Source: Lanius collurio (taxonomy: Eukaryota; Chordata; Aves; Passeriformes; Laniidae). Taken from it: a stretch of DNA of 64,000 bases. Under the pieces are notes generated by a model. The model saw only the letters and a program-made list of their open reading frames with translations. It ran no database searches and had not been told where the DNA came from. How positions within the stretch are numbered: position 1 is the stretch's first letter; every line of letters begins with the position of its first letter. Shown in pieces: positions 25,801 to 38,100 of this stretch. The stretch is taken from the NCBI GenBank assembly GCA_020086605.1, contig JACBWW010000012.1, forward strand, positions 14,383,855 through 14,447,854. Direction: 5' to 3'. Made by a program: the position numbers and the translations under genes.

Positions 25801-26880
25801 GAGTTTGTCAGTGTGAAGCTTGTGGTATGGTTCTCTTCAGAACTTTCTTACAGTGGGAGGGAAGTGTCATGATATTTTTGTTGAAAGTTCAATTACAACC
25901 GTGCTGAAGAATGTACCAATCTACCTTCTCCCTTGTGTTGTGCCCTCCCGTTAGGGCAGTAAAATTACAGAACAAAGCAAGCTCTTCCTTTCAAAATAGG
26001 ATATTAAGGGAAAAAAATACTTTTCACAAAATCTGTGCATTTGACCTGTTCATAGCAGGAATTAAAAACCTGCAAAGAAATCCAGAACTCTTGGTGCACT
26101 GTTGTTTCAACAGTAATGTCTGGATGCAAAGCATCCAACAGGGCTTACAGAACTGCTGTGCAATTCTTCAGGAAAGGGGAAATATAAAACACATTAGCTG
26201 TCGTGTAAATGAGAAAACTTCACTGAAGCCACACAAGGGCTTGTCATCACAAAATTGACAGCATTTTAATTGTACATTTAGCTTACAGTAACTCTGGTGC
26301 ACTTCTCCACTGGAAACCCACTTCTGCAACAGGCAATATACTTTTAGAAGTTTACTTGTGGCTAAGAGTGTAGGTTTAAGAAAATAGAACAACCAAGAAG
26401 AAAACAAAATACTGGAACAACTATTCAAACAAGACATTGCACTATCTTAGTACCCTGAATTCAACTCTGGCTCTAAAAATGTTGACTTTTCCTGGATACA
26501 CTCTTCCCATAGACCCTTGTACATTTATGCACCTGTACATGTGGTGCACAAAGTGGAATGATGGCCTTTCCCACAATGAGGATGCAGCACTGGCAGGATT
26601 TGAGGGAAACAGCTTTGCTTTAACAAAAAAGAATCAGCATCAACTATGTAGTCCAAACCAGAATAACACTGAGGACAGAAGAAATGCAACTGTAAGTGCA
26701 AACTGCTGAGAAAATGGCTCCAGTGTATAAGAAAATTATTCTTACTGAAGCTTTGTGTGTGTTCAACTATTTAATATGGTCACATGCATGGTGATATATT
26801 AAAATTCTTGTTGGCAAAATGTCCATTCAAAATTAAATGATGCTTTAGCCTCGCCATGAGGATTTTTGTTGTACCAAGTC
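22861..26880. other. Intergenic DNA without a supported gene
   Basis: No recognisable coding sequence or mobile element was found. A 37-nt minus-strand segment at 26287-26323 has a TTGCAG acceptor and a GTAAGC donor and could follow the exon-like segment at 27.6 kb in phase. It is too short to support alone. Confidence 0.45.
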
Positions 26881-27486
26881 ATGTTTGTAATAAACTTTAT
26901 TAAATGTGATAAAGTATTACACAGCTTAAACAGAGAAATCCAACAGGGAAATCATGTCCAATTTTGTTAAACTAAGTAGCAGAGCTTTGTTGTTGGCATT
27001 AGAACAGCTCTGAGCTTTGCTAGAGATATGTTCTAGAAAATCTCCCCATAGTTCTTAATGAATAATTGAAGACAATATATAACTGAGACGCTTGTTTGCT
27101 ACCTCCAGAGTTGGATCCTAGAGGACCATTAAATTAATTTTTAATAACCTATGCTATGGTTAAAGCTATAGGACACAAATACTCATTATAAATATATTCA
27201 TCATATAAAGAATAATCCCAAGGTTATAACCTGGCTAGCAGGAGGTGTACAAAGACTAATAAAGCAGAAAGGGAAGCATTAGCACATCTTACAGCTACTC
27301 TAAGTTATTTTTCAGATTATCATCTGTTTGTGCCTCTTACCTATGCATTCCATGACTCTAACAGTGCACCATGGTGAATGCTCACATTTTCCAGTGCAAT
27401 TCTCCTTGCTTTTGTGGTCACCTTTTCCCCTCCAGAAGCTGGGAACTGATGAGGCCTTTTGAGCGTATGGGGTCTGCACAAGATCT

Positions 27487-30400
27487 TACCCATCTAAATT
27501 ATTTATCAGTGAGGAGGCAATTTCTGTAAGTGCCTCAGGGTGATGCTGCAAATGTTTCACAAATTTATTATCCAAGAAAAATTCAGCATAATAAGTTGTC
27601 TGCAAAATATATTTGTAGAGAACAATGTAATCATTAGAAAATCCAGGCCATTTAAAGTAATTGCTAATTGCACCTAGGCCTCCATTAATCACTACATAAT
27701 TGTGTTTCACCTAATATTAACTCAAGAAAGGCTGGTTTATCTTTGGAATAAATGAACAAAATAAAAGAAGGGAACAATGAGGGAATGACAAAATCAGCAC
27801 AGACTTCAGCCCGAAAAAGAACAGAGGAGTTACCAAGTACGCTGTGCCATGGATGACTCTGTATTTGTACAGAACCTCTACAGTTTACCAGAGAGGTGAG
27901 CAGCATGTAAGAACACATGTGAATGCAAGCAGACTACATGTTGTGGGGCTATGATGGAGCATAAGGGTTTACAACACAGTGCCTGTGCCCAGCAAAGCTT
28001 TTGTTTTGTCAGAAGCAGAAAGCAGTTTTGGAAACCCTGGTTTGCAATTTCTTGGCAAGCTCTCACCATCACAGCCAATGGTCCATACTCAAGGTGGAGA
28101 AGCCTCGCTAATCCTTGAAATGGCAAATGGAGGAGAGGAAGGAAAACAGGAATGTGCTCAACACCCAATCTCTTACTGTTCTCTTCTTAACTGCTTTTGA
28201 ACACAGGCATTTAGAATAAACCTGTCTATGACTGACCTACCAAGACTAACCTGATGAAGGAGGAATTCAGGACACACATACCTAGCCAGAACAGAGAGGT
28301 TTCTTCCTTCTACAAAAGAAACTCCTAGTCCCAGCCAGCTATGCAGATACATTGTGCTCACTATGCAGACTTACACAGCTTTACTTGGATGAGAGAGCAT
28401 CTTCAAGAGATTTTTCAAATAAAGACATGATTAAATTTCAAGGCTTCTTAGAGAGACCCATCAGCTGAGAAGGTCTTTTAGGACTCCTTGAAGACATCTA
28501 AAGATACCTGCACATGCAATAAGGTCTCTATGGCTTTCCCTTGCCACCCAGCTAGGGATATGCTACTAAATTATAATTAGAAATCTCAGCTGGAACCTGT
28601 ACTTTAGAGCTGCTCAGTGCTGGTCATGACAAACTGCATTAGAAAGGAGGTGGGTAAAAACTTGTAAGTGCCACGCTGAAGCAATCCTAAACTTGGTTGT
28701 TCTTTTTCCTCATTTTTAGGTTAGAGCAGAAAGTGTAGATGAAATGTGGCTTCTGCCAGAAGGTTACAGTTATGGTCTCTGTACCCAGTAAAAAGGTTTT
28801 TTTTTAAGTCCTGACTTAAAACAACCCCTTTTTTAACGTCTTGACTTTGGCCATGAGGGGTTTGGACCTGCAGGGCCTGTTGTCCAACCTACTTTTCACC
28901 ATGTCAAAATGAAGCACAGATTTCTGGCTAAAACCAAAATGTACATATATCCCTCAATTTACAGCACATCTTATTTTCCCTCCAAAGTCTGTCATGCCAG
29001 GGCAACAAAGGCCTGAGCAGTGAAAAAACATTTGCAGCCATATGGGCTTTCAAATTCTGATTCATTAATTTGATTTTTTTTTTTTGTTGTTTTTTTTTGT
29101 CTGTAATACAGAGGGCAAGAGACTGAGCTGTTCCAGACATCACACAAATACTGACCAAGACAAGACTCCCTGTTACTAAAACCTTTGTGAACTGGTTAGT
29201 CACATCTAGATTAACACTTTGTGACCTTTAGAGAAAGGTCTCGCAAGCTCAAAGGTTAAACAGAGAGGAATGTGCATCTGATCATGCAATACACGAACGG
29301 CCCTGTGTTTAAATATCACCTGGCTGGAGGGATTGTCTGTTTCAAAGACAGCAACATCATCCTCCAGGAATCTTCCCTTATTTGAATTGTGCAAAATTGA
29401 ATCAGAGAATTGGCTCAGAATGCTGTAAACTGTTAATTCTGTCAGCACTGCTACAAACCCAGGCAGTAGTTTAAAAAAGGCCCTTCCTCACTTTTGTTTC
29501 TGTGGTTATTTTTATTTATTTATCTATTTTTCAGACAAACAGGGCTTCTCAGGTCACTCCACCCGGGAGGTTGCTGTGATCAGGTGTCCTCCCCTGGGGC
29601 TCCACAGGCAGTCCTGATGAAGACATTGGCTCACTCTTGGTAGCTCGGCTTCTCTGACATGACACCTTCACAGCACCCTGCTAGCAGGGTGAGCCCCAGA
29701 TCATACAGTCTCTGTACAACACTGCCCTAGCTGCCAATTGGTGAGAGAAATCAACTTAAAGTTATACCTAGGGCTCCTTGTTAAATACTTTATCACAATT
29801 TTGATTGTGTGAAATTGAAGGATTTGCATTTACTCTTTTTTTTAGCACTGTGTAGAAGTTACAGCTCTGTCTCAATGGACTGTCTGAAACCAATGCAAGC
29901 TGAAAACAGAAGTTACCATGTCCTTGGATTATAACACAAGCAGGATTCAAAAACTCAGTCTAAAACTACAACCCACTGACTCAAGATGAACTTAAAACAT
30001 CCCATTAAAAAAAAACCAAACTCCAAATAACAAGTTCCCAGGAGCATGACAAACCCAATGGGTAAAATAACGTGTGGGCTGGACAAAGCACTATCAAGGA
30101 AACGCCTTGATCTTGAACTGTGGCCGCCAGATCACAGAGCAGTCTTGAGGGAGGACATCAGGTTCCCATCCGATTGCTGCTTTTAGGAAATGGTCCCAGA
30201 ATATCCCATTACAGAGACAGGGTGCACACAGCTACCACAGGCATTAGCTGACCACTCAACTATGTCCCTGCAACATATAAAAATCAAATGACAAAGGACA
30301 TGATGAAAGAAACAATTAAAAAGAAATTAAAGCTGACTGGTATCTTAATCTACAGTAAATTGCCTTGTGTTGTCCTGAGCAGCTAGGTAGGGATGTTGGT

Positions 30401-32099
30401 ACTAAATAAGAAAATTAACTTTGCTCTTCTTATTTAATCTCAATGTTAAAAACCGTTCCATGTTGCTATTGCAGCCGTTACATTTGGCACAAACTTGGGT
30501 CACTCTCACTTTTCTGAAATCTTATTCTCTGCTAAAATCTAAGAGAAGTTTACAGAGAGGATAAGCAGCTCGATTTCAGGCATGTTGTGGGGGTCCATAC
30601 TTAGCACTGTTCACAGCACAGACATTTAAACCTGTGCTTTTTTAGTAAATATGTTAGGAAAAGCAAAAGGGTTAAAAATCATTTGAAGTCACTAAAATAT
30701 GGAGCCACACAATAGCCAAAAGCTATGGAAATAGAAGATCACAGAAGAGACTCTTTCAGAATACAAAAGCTGGCAAGAAAATATTAAATTTCAGCTCTAC
30801 TAAATAAAATATCTTCTAAGGTTTTTTGCCTTAAAGACATTGATGAGATTACAATCAATCAGTCTGGCTACTTAGATGCAGCGCTCCATAGGAGGATTTA
30901 GCAAAAATGAAGTACTAAATTATTCAGCATTTAAGCAATTGTGTAAGGAATATGTAGCTGAAAAGGACAAACAGCAAAACAAGATTATTTCCCCATTACA
31001 TCAGTATACACTGTAGTTTTAACAGGGCTTTCCGGGGGGTTATCTAGACATTTTTTCTGTGCACAGAATTGAGGCCCCAGCTTTTAATCTTGTATTTTAA
31101 AGTGTAGCTGAAAAGGATTACCTTTCTCTCTGAACTTTTAAAATTAACATTTTTAAGTATTTACAGCTATGTTTTCTCTTTCTCAGTTAGGCTACCTTTT
31201 TTATAGAAAGTACCCAACAAAACCTCCTGCCCTTCTCTATTACAAATTTGTGTAACATTATCAAGAAATACTAGGAGTCTTATCTTTGTATACATATACT
31301 ACACACATACCATACATGAATATGTCCAGGGAGTCACAGAGACAACACTTTTCAGACAAAGACTATATATTTTCAGAAAGACAACTGGAAATAACTAAGT
31401 TTAAAAATTTCAGTTTCCTCAGAAAGATTTTTCTAGCAGTCATGTACGCAAATCAGATGAGATTTACATCTTCCATTAAGAGTTCTGATGAATTTTGGAT
31501 ATGCTTTGATACATCAGCTCTAGTCTTGTAGAAGACCTTCCCTTTTTAAGTGTTCTTCAAGATTCATTATGAACTTTTGAATGTCTTACAAAACATGAAT
31601 ACAAGCCTGCTGGGGCTGGAGACTGTACCCCGGCAGTTAATAGCCACAAGAACAACGACAAAATGCACATTATTGCATGCAATTTCATGCAATTTTCATA
31701 CACAGCTGTTAAAACATAGGCAGGAATTCTGTAACACTGGAATTCACAAACAACTGATACTGTAAAATGTTACGCCAACTTCTGACAAAATGGAAAATGT
31801 TGCTTGCCAGTTCTTGCATCTCAAGGACACAGTATTAAACAGCATCAAAATAACTTGTTAAGGTGATAAATTTTGTCTCAAGCCCCCATCTCTTTTATTT
31901 TAGCATTGAATTTCCTTCTGGCAGCTGCACTAAAATACTAAACCACTCTCAGAGGCTGAATGACACGATCTGGGCATCACGGTTTATTGACTCATGACGG
32001 ATAGCCAACACACATTTCAATTCTTTGATCAGTGGTAGGGTTTCTTACTTACCTTTCAAATGTACACAGCAAATTTCCGAACAGTAGAAAACCTCAAAT
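27487..32099 (-). CDS. Unidentified spliced gene or gene remnant downstream of TCAIM (three candidate exons)
   Basis: Three minus-strand segments look like consecutive internal exons: 32053-32099, 29320-29447 and 27490-27710. The first has excellent sites (TTTTTTGGCTTAG|A and AAAG|GTAAGT), is 47 nt and leaves 1 nt. The second starts with 2 nt, is 128 nt and ends in phase 0 before GTGATA. The third starts in phase 0 after TTAATATTAG, is 221 nt, and ends before GGTAAGA or at an in-frame TAA (27487-27489). Joined, they encode about 131 residues with normal composition, including 'VYSILSQFSDSILHNSNKG' and 'NYFKWPGFSNDY'. I do not recognise the family. The strand is the same as TCAIM, whose poly(A) site lies about 2.4 kb upstream. 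No starting methionine or promoter is identified, so this may be partial, decayed, or a lineage-specific gene. Confidence 0.45.
27490..27710 (-). CDS. Candidate exon c of unidentified gene
   Basis: This is the most protein-like segment of the left 34 kb, with 73 codons. It is rich in aromatic residues and has helix-like periodicity, ending 'HPEALTEIASSLINNLDG'. The acceptor TTAATATTAG|GTG is preceded by a CTTTC/TTTT-containing tract. At the 3' side either GG|GTAAGA is a donor, or the TAA inside it ends the protein. Poly(A)-like AATAAA motifs (TTTATT on +) occur near 26,896. Confidence 0.5.
29320..29447 (-). CDS. Candidate exon b of unidentified gene
   Basis: This 128-nt open segment follows TTTGTAGCAG and ends at CAG|GTGATA. 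It encodes a segment rich in Ser, Leu and Asp that ends '...FETDNPSSQ'. The phase is compatible with both neighbouring candidate exons. The acceptor could also be 3 nt earlier. Confidence 0.42.
29674..29691. repeat. 18-bp perfect palindrome
   Basis: CACCCTGCTAGCAGGGTG reads identically on both strands, centred on an NheI-like GCTAGC. It could be chance or a dimeric protein site. It lies in the intron between candidate exons b and c or just beside exon b. Confidence 0.6.
32053..32099 (-). CDS. Candidate exon a of unidentified gene
   Basis: This 47-nt segment is bounded by a strong pyrimidine-tract acceptor and a consensus GTAAGT donor. One frame is open, encoding 'FEVFYCSEICCVHLK' with 1 nt at each end. 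It joins in phase to the segment at 29.4 kb. Confidence 0.4.
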
Positions 32100-34534
32100 C
32101 TAAGCCAAAAAATAATGATTAAAACAGCAAGACATCAAATCCATCTAATTTAATATTGGGATTTGTTATTAGGGATGATGCTTCTTGAACTTCATAAGGA
32201 ACGTTTTTAGTTGTTGGTCACAGAGCAAGCAGGACTTTGTACTGGATAAAACTACAGTAGATGTTAGTAATCATTCAAATCTATTTCCACAATGAGGTGA
32301 CCCCACCATCTGTTGAATTTGAGGTGTTCTGCACTATTTAAAAACACAAGAGTTTCAAATAATTATGTTTCCACCCTGCTATAGTAGCAAAAGACTTTCA
32401 GAGTTCTAACTCCTATTTTTTCCCTGCCATATATAAAATGCTAGAAATCAAAATGTAATTCTGACAGATTTAACCCCATGTATATTTACCTAAATGGATA
32501 ATTCTGTTACTTTGGTGATAGTCCTCAAAATAAATCAAACATGACCAAATAAACACCTACAACATGCACCTTATCTTTTCACCCTACTGTTTTCCTAAGT
32601 ATGTTAAAGAATATAAAGAGGCCTGTATGTTTGTGAAGGCAACTTGATCATTCAGCAGCAAAACTGACTTACAGAAAGTGAACTGTAAAATAGCAGTTAA
32701 GACTCAGACCTTACACTGCTGAATTACTGACCTATACTCAACCTTCATTTTTATATTGCTCAACTTCTGAGCAGTTTTACAGATCTTATAATGCATCTCC
32801 TTCAAAACTCAGGAAAACAAAACCTAACAGAGGAGGGGAGGCCCACCCCCATGGCATGTGAGCTAACCACCTCTGTGGTGGGAGGGTGGCAGGACTGAAC
32901 TCTGGTTTATTGCACAGACTCAAGACCCTAGCCTGGAGGACACCATCAGGCATGCAAGCTGCCATGTCACCCTTTTGAGGGCTGACACATTCTGCCAGAG
33001 GATTTTGGCAATTTTACCTTAGAAAGAATGGTGAGAATCTTCAGATGCATCCAAGACTAGAGAAATGTTGTACAGCAACTATTTAACTGCATCTATTTTT
33101 AAGAGCTCAGTCCCATTCCCCCTTGTCAAGCTTTGCCTTCTCCAACCTGCATTCCAGGTCAGTGTCTCCCTTACTCATGGAAACATCCCATGCTCTATTT
33201 CATATAGGCTCTTTATGTCTTCTTCTCCAGCCAGTTTCAGCTGTTCTGTGCTGCGAAGAGGAAGGTGCAGTTACTCTTTCAGTGACATTGGCATCAGTCC
33301 TCACAGGATCGCATCAGGCTTGTTTGCATCCACTCACTTTCCCTCAGACCTTTTATCATCTCCTCTACAGTCCAAGTGGACAGCTGCTTCCTCCCTCAAG
33401 CTCTCTAAGGAGTCATTCAAGTCAAGCAAGAAAAAACCCCACTGCTACAGTCTTTTTATTCCCAAAGATACCCTCCTTTCAAAGAGCTGAATGAGGGAAT
33501 ATTGCTAGGCTACAGTGGGTGGGACTGGCTCACCAGCTTAGCACAGCTGGGACACAGAGAGTATCAGCAGTGCTAGATGGACTGAGCAAGGTCATGTGCC
33601 ATTGAAGTTAACTTAGAAGAAACTGTCAATTGATCTTTAAAACCTCTCCCAGCATTACTGGTAAATCCCCTGGACTGAAGGCCTGAGGAAGTCACAGCTA
33701 CTGTCTTGATGTTTTAGAACAGTCCTTTTTGAGATCACAGTGGGTGTTTAAGTTTGATGTCTTAACTTGATACTGAGCCATCTAACAGGAGAAAACAGAG
33801 AACCACACTAATTTCCCTGCTCAATACAAATAAAAATACAAGGCAAGTAAGCATTTGACAATTCCTTTTCTTTTTGCCAGTTATGGTAAATTCAAATCCA
33901 GAAATGTTAAGCAGCTGGTCTTTCTCAAATGATATTTTGCAAAGTAGTAATCCAAATACCAAACTACTTCTTGGCATGTATTACAATGAAAAACTGTTGA
34001 CATGCTTTCACACTTTTTTTTTTTTTCAAAGAATAAAGTACCAGTAAGGATCCACGTGTTTGCCATACTGCAAACTCCCTGTTCTTACTGAGAAGTACTT
34101 ACTCTTGCAGACAATCCCACACAGATCAGTGCTTCCTTCCCTTAGATGTCACATTAAACTACTCAGGTTTTAAGGTTTGTGTATGGGATTTGCAATCTGT
34201 TATAGTGTAACTAAAGAGGATTGTCTGTATTTATGGAGCAAATGCCGGAAAGCAAAAAGAGAATGACATCTGCTTTAAAGTAACCACAGATAGTACAACT
34301 GGCATATTTTGGAATTCTAAGGCAACAATGTTGGACTAGCATGTGAAATTCTGCTGTAGACACCAAATTAATGTACTACTTTCTTCTGCAAAGGAGAAAT
34401 ATTCTGATGTTTTTTCCCCTTGTTTTTTTTTTCTAATTCAGTGATAAGCAGTAATACGAAATGCCAGCATTGCCACCAGACAACTTCTGTACTTCTGCCT
34501 TCAATGAACCCCTTAAGACAGCATGCAATGTCTG
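32100..34534. other. Spacer between TCAIM 3' end and the candidate gene
   Basis: No recognised gene. Two minus-strand segments (33338-33404 and 33175-33250) have acceptor/donor sites and are open in mutually compatible phases. The second ends in TGA exactly at its donor, so they are not accepted as exons. They are discussed as a finding. Confidence 0.4.
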
Positions 34535-34551
34535 GCTGGAGTAGCACACTC

Positions 34552-34557
34552 TTTATT
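34552..34557 (-). terminator. TCAIM: TCAIM polyadenylation signal AATAAA
   Basis: TTTATT on the + strand reads AATAAA on the minus strand, about 360 nt after the TCAIM stop codon. It is the only canonical hexamer seen in that interval. A 3' UTR of about 380 nt is therefore likely, with cleavage near 34,535. Confidence 0.5.
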
Positions 34558-34918
34558 TAAGATGATCTAGCCAGCAATATTCACGTATATTAAAAATACA
34601 CATGCACATTTTTGCAGACTTGCACTTTAATGTATTTTCAGAATTCACTACAAAAATGCGGTTTCACAACTGTAACCATACACTGGGACTCCTACAGTAG
34701 TATGGATAATGTACAGAAGTCTTTCCCAGGACTACCAATACTGTGCATTGTGCAAATTGTTTAGGACTGCAATCCTTCCTCAGCAGCGGCTGGAAGAAAA
34801 TCTGTGAGCTGAATACAGATATCAAAATACAGATTTAAATAATTTACTCTTAAAAACATTCATATTTATAACCTCTTACAGAAAATAAAACAATTCATCT
34901 GATTATCAGATACACCCC

Positions 34919-35144
34919 TCAGTTTTTCCAGTTCCAAGGTATACACAGGTCTCCATCCTGCAGAACAGAGTAGAAATGGGAAATGCAAAGGTGCATGCCT
35001 TGTAGGTAGGGCAACGATTCCTCCAGCAGCCGCTTACAACAATCTATCATCTGTGCACTGGAAACACTGGGTTCCTTATACAGCCGATCCAAAGAAAATC
35101 TTTCCGTGGAAGTATCGATGAGCTCCTTCTCTGTAATCATCATC
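34919..35144 (-). CDS. TCAIM: TCAIM exon 11 (terminal, stop codon)
   Basis: Residues 415-489, ending 'LQDGDLCIPWNWKN' then TGA at 34921-34919. The acceptor is TTTGCTAG|G. Relative to the remembered human end, the last few residues after WNWKN are missing, a minor C-terminal shortening. Confidence 0.94.
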
Positions 35145-38100
35145 CTAGCAAATTAAGACAACACACAGCAACACAATTACAACTTCATCTCTTAAAACCC
35201 CCACCTTAAAATAAGCATTTCAATATATATTGAATATCTATTCAAACAAGAAATACTGAAATAAGTAGATGATATACATGTAAACAAAGGTGTCAATTCA
35301 TGCACAGCTATGGTAGAGCTGAGATTTTTGTGCGTGTTGTTACAGGTGTCTATCTCAGAAGTCAGAGTGAACATTCTTCCACAACTATGGGTACTGCATG
35401 CCCACGGAGTCACATTTCAAAGCCTGTGCCACAACAACTTTTTGCTCACTAAGTAACTGGGAAAAACACAGAAATAAAAATCCTGTAAGGCTCTCTTTTT
35501 AATGTAAGGAATGAAAATACTTAAATAATATTTCAAGTTTAAGTTTATGCACAAAATCATCTTCATAATTACTCTTAGTTACACCAGCTGATAACTACTC
35601 ACCAGAAGCAAAGAGATGAAATATAGCTCAGACCCCAGCTATATTCTTAGAATCATTTGTTCCTCATCCTAAGAGACAGGGTGCATCTGATTAAGAGGGC
35701 AGCTGGGAAAAGAGGCAGAGCCTCTGTCTGAAGTTACTTTTGTCACTGGGGGAAGGAGAGGGGATACTAGGGGCAGAGCTGGGACAACCAACCAACCAAC
35801 CAACCAGATCAGAGTCCGGGCTGCTTGAATTCTGCAGCCCACACTTAACAAATGACTATCTCAGAGTCACATGGCCAGGACCCAGGCAGTGGGGGGCAGG
35901 GGGGTCCAACGCAACACTCTGTATCATCAAAACCAACAACTGATAGGTACAGTAAACTGATGCATATTAAGTGTGAGTAACTTCCCAATTGCAGAATTTT
36001 GTTGATCTGCTTGGACCCAATGATCTCAAAGGACTTTTCCAACCTAAACGATTCTATGAATTTTGAATCCGAAGCTTGCAGATGATTTTTTCCTTCACTC
36101 CAGAAAAATAAGACACCACATGGCAAACTCATACTACTCAGAAACAAAGTTAATGTGTAGATTTAATTAAGTCACTGGAGCTGTGACTGATCAACTAATG
36201 AAGACAGTTCAGGTTCAGCCAGTCGCAATAGCTCAGGCACTGTGCCACATGAACACAGCTGCATTTCCAAGCCAGCCTGGCTGCAGACACAGCACCACTG
36301 CTGCCCTACAACACACACCCTGTGCTAGACAGGGGAGGAGCTACAAAGCAGCAGCACCACTGGGACGTTCATCAGCCCAAGCTAAGCACAGCAGCAACTG
36401 AGACCATTTGCCTCTCATGAAAACGCTGCTGCAGGGCCTTGCCACCACTCTCTCCAGATCTCAGGATGGGACCTCTGTGCCTCTGTGTACTTGCATGGCA
36501 CTGAGCTCTGCTGAGGCACTCAGATCACTGCACAAGAGCCCAGCCCACTCTGGCAGTCAGCAATGAGCGGAGCCAGGGAGTTAACCCAGAGCAAGTCTGT
36601 CCTCTCTATGGACCATTTCCAAGCCACCTTCCCGAGTGCATTCCCAAATACCTAGGCTCCAAGCTTTCCTGTTCTGTGAAATCTTAGGCTCCCTTGAAGG
36701 AATTCCAGTTAGGTGGAGAACTGCAGGTTTATTTTCAGTCACTTCCACAGGAAGGTTTACACCTTTATTACCACACAAACCTGATACTTTACAGAAGTAT
36801 CAGGTTTGTGTGGTACAGAACAAGGGAAGGAGAATCCTGCATTACTAGAAGACTGACATTATCCACACAGGTAACAGAACTTTCTAGAGCATCAGAATTT
36901 GGACCTCCTTCTGCATTTGGGTTGGAATTCCAGCCATTCTATGATGTTTATTGCATTTAGAACATTCAAGTCCATGTGCAAAGTACAGCCAGTCCATCTC
37001 AAAATATTTTCCTTTATCTTAGGGCCTTTTTAACCGCCACACGAGGCTAAGGAAAGTCAGAAGAACAGAATGAGTTCTGTCCAAGGAAGCATTAAGTGGA
37101 AAAAGAGTTTTCAGCTTTGATAAAAGACAAGTAAAAGGAAATACAACACAGCTACAAAAAAACCCAGAGGTGATAGAGAACGACTGTTTTGTATTTCCTA
37201 TCACACAAGAACAAAAGAATGACAAATGAAATCATCAGGCTGTGGGTCTATAAATCACAGAACACCTCCTCCCTCTTTCATATACATTTGCCATATGTGG
37301 TTCAAATATGCAATTTGCTGCCATTGGATATTTGGAGCCACAAAATGCAAATTGGCTCAAAAAATAAGATAATTAAGAGGGAGGGGAAATAAAAAGGTCG
37401 ACTGAATGCTATTAACATGGGATAATGTTTTCAGCTTCAAGTATTTTCTCAAGTGCAGTCAGACAGAAACTGGGAAGGAGTATGGAGTAAAAAACCCACC
37501 ACATTTTTTGCGCCATCCATAAAGCCTCTCCTTAAGCTAATGGATGATGGGGACAGACATTGTGACCCAGTACAGTTGTTTACTATTTCATACAAACCAG
37601 CAATCATCCAGCACACAAGAGATGCATCTTGGCTCTTACATTCTTACAACACAGCTGCTTGTACTCTGAGGGCACAGTTTTCCTGGATTAGTGTCTTTAT
37701 GAAGTGTGGTAGTGTGAGGTTTTTTGGAGAGTGAGTTACCCAGATGCAAATGCATACATTTGCTACAACATCCCTCCCAAAATCTACAGACAATACTTTC
37801 CCAGCTGTCACATGTGGACAGTTACATAGAGAGCTATTCAGTAGCTGCAATTTATACGGCAAAAATCTAATCTCCAAGATGGACTAGGGTTGTTGAAAAA
37901 TTCCAACAAATCATGTTTACTGAAGTCCACCTGCAAAACCTGTGTTTCCAAATAATAAGGTCTTAACAGAGCTAAAACCATAGCACCTTCAGCAACTCAT
38001 GCCTAAAATAACTTCACAAAAACAGATCTGGATCTATACACTCATGACAGTATGATAATTCAACAGCTCATTAAAAGCTTTCCAAAGCAGAAAAATAAAC

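Noticed and set aside
27341..27438. Exon-like segment with GTAAGA donor after candidate exon c
   Set aside because: It would leave an intron of only 51 nt, shorter than vertebrate introns normally are.
30094..30234. 47-codon minus-strand frame with protein-like text ('FWDHFLKAAIGWEPDVLPQD')
   Set aside because: It has no donor in a phase that fits the next candidate exon and no clear acceptor; it ends in TGA. It may be chance.
33018..33056. 39-nt exon-like segment with good acceptor and donor, minus strand
   Set aside because: Its only open phase does not join either neighbour of the candidate gene.
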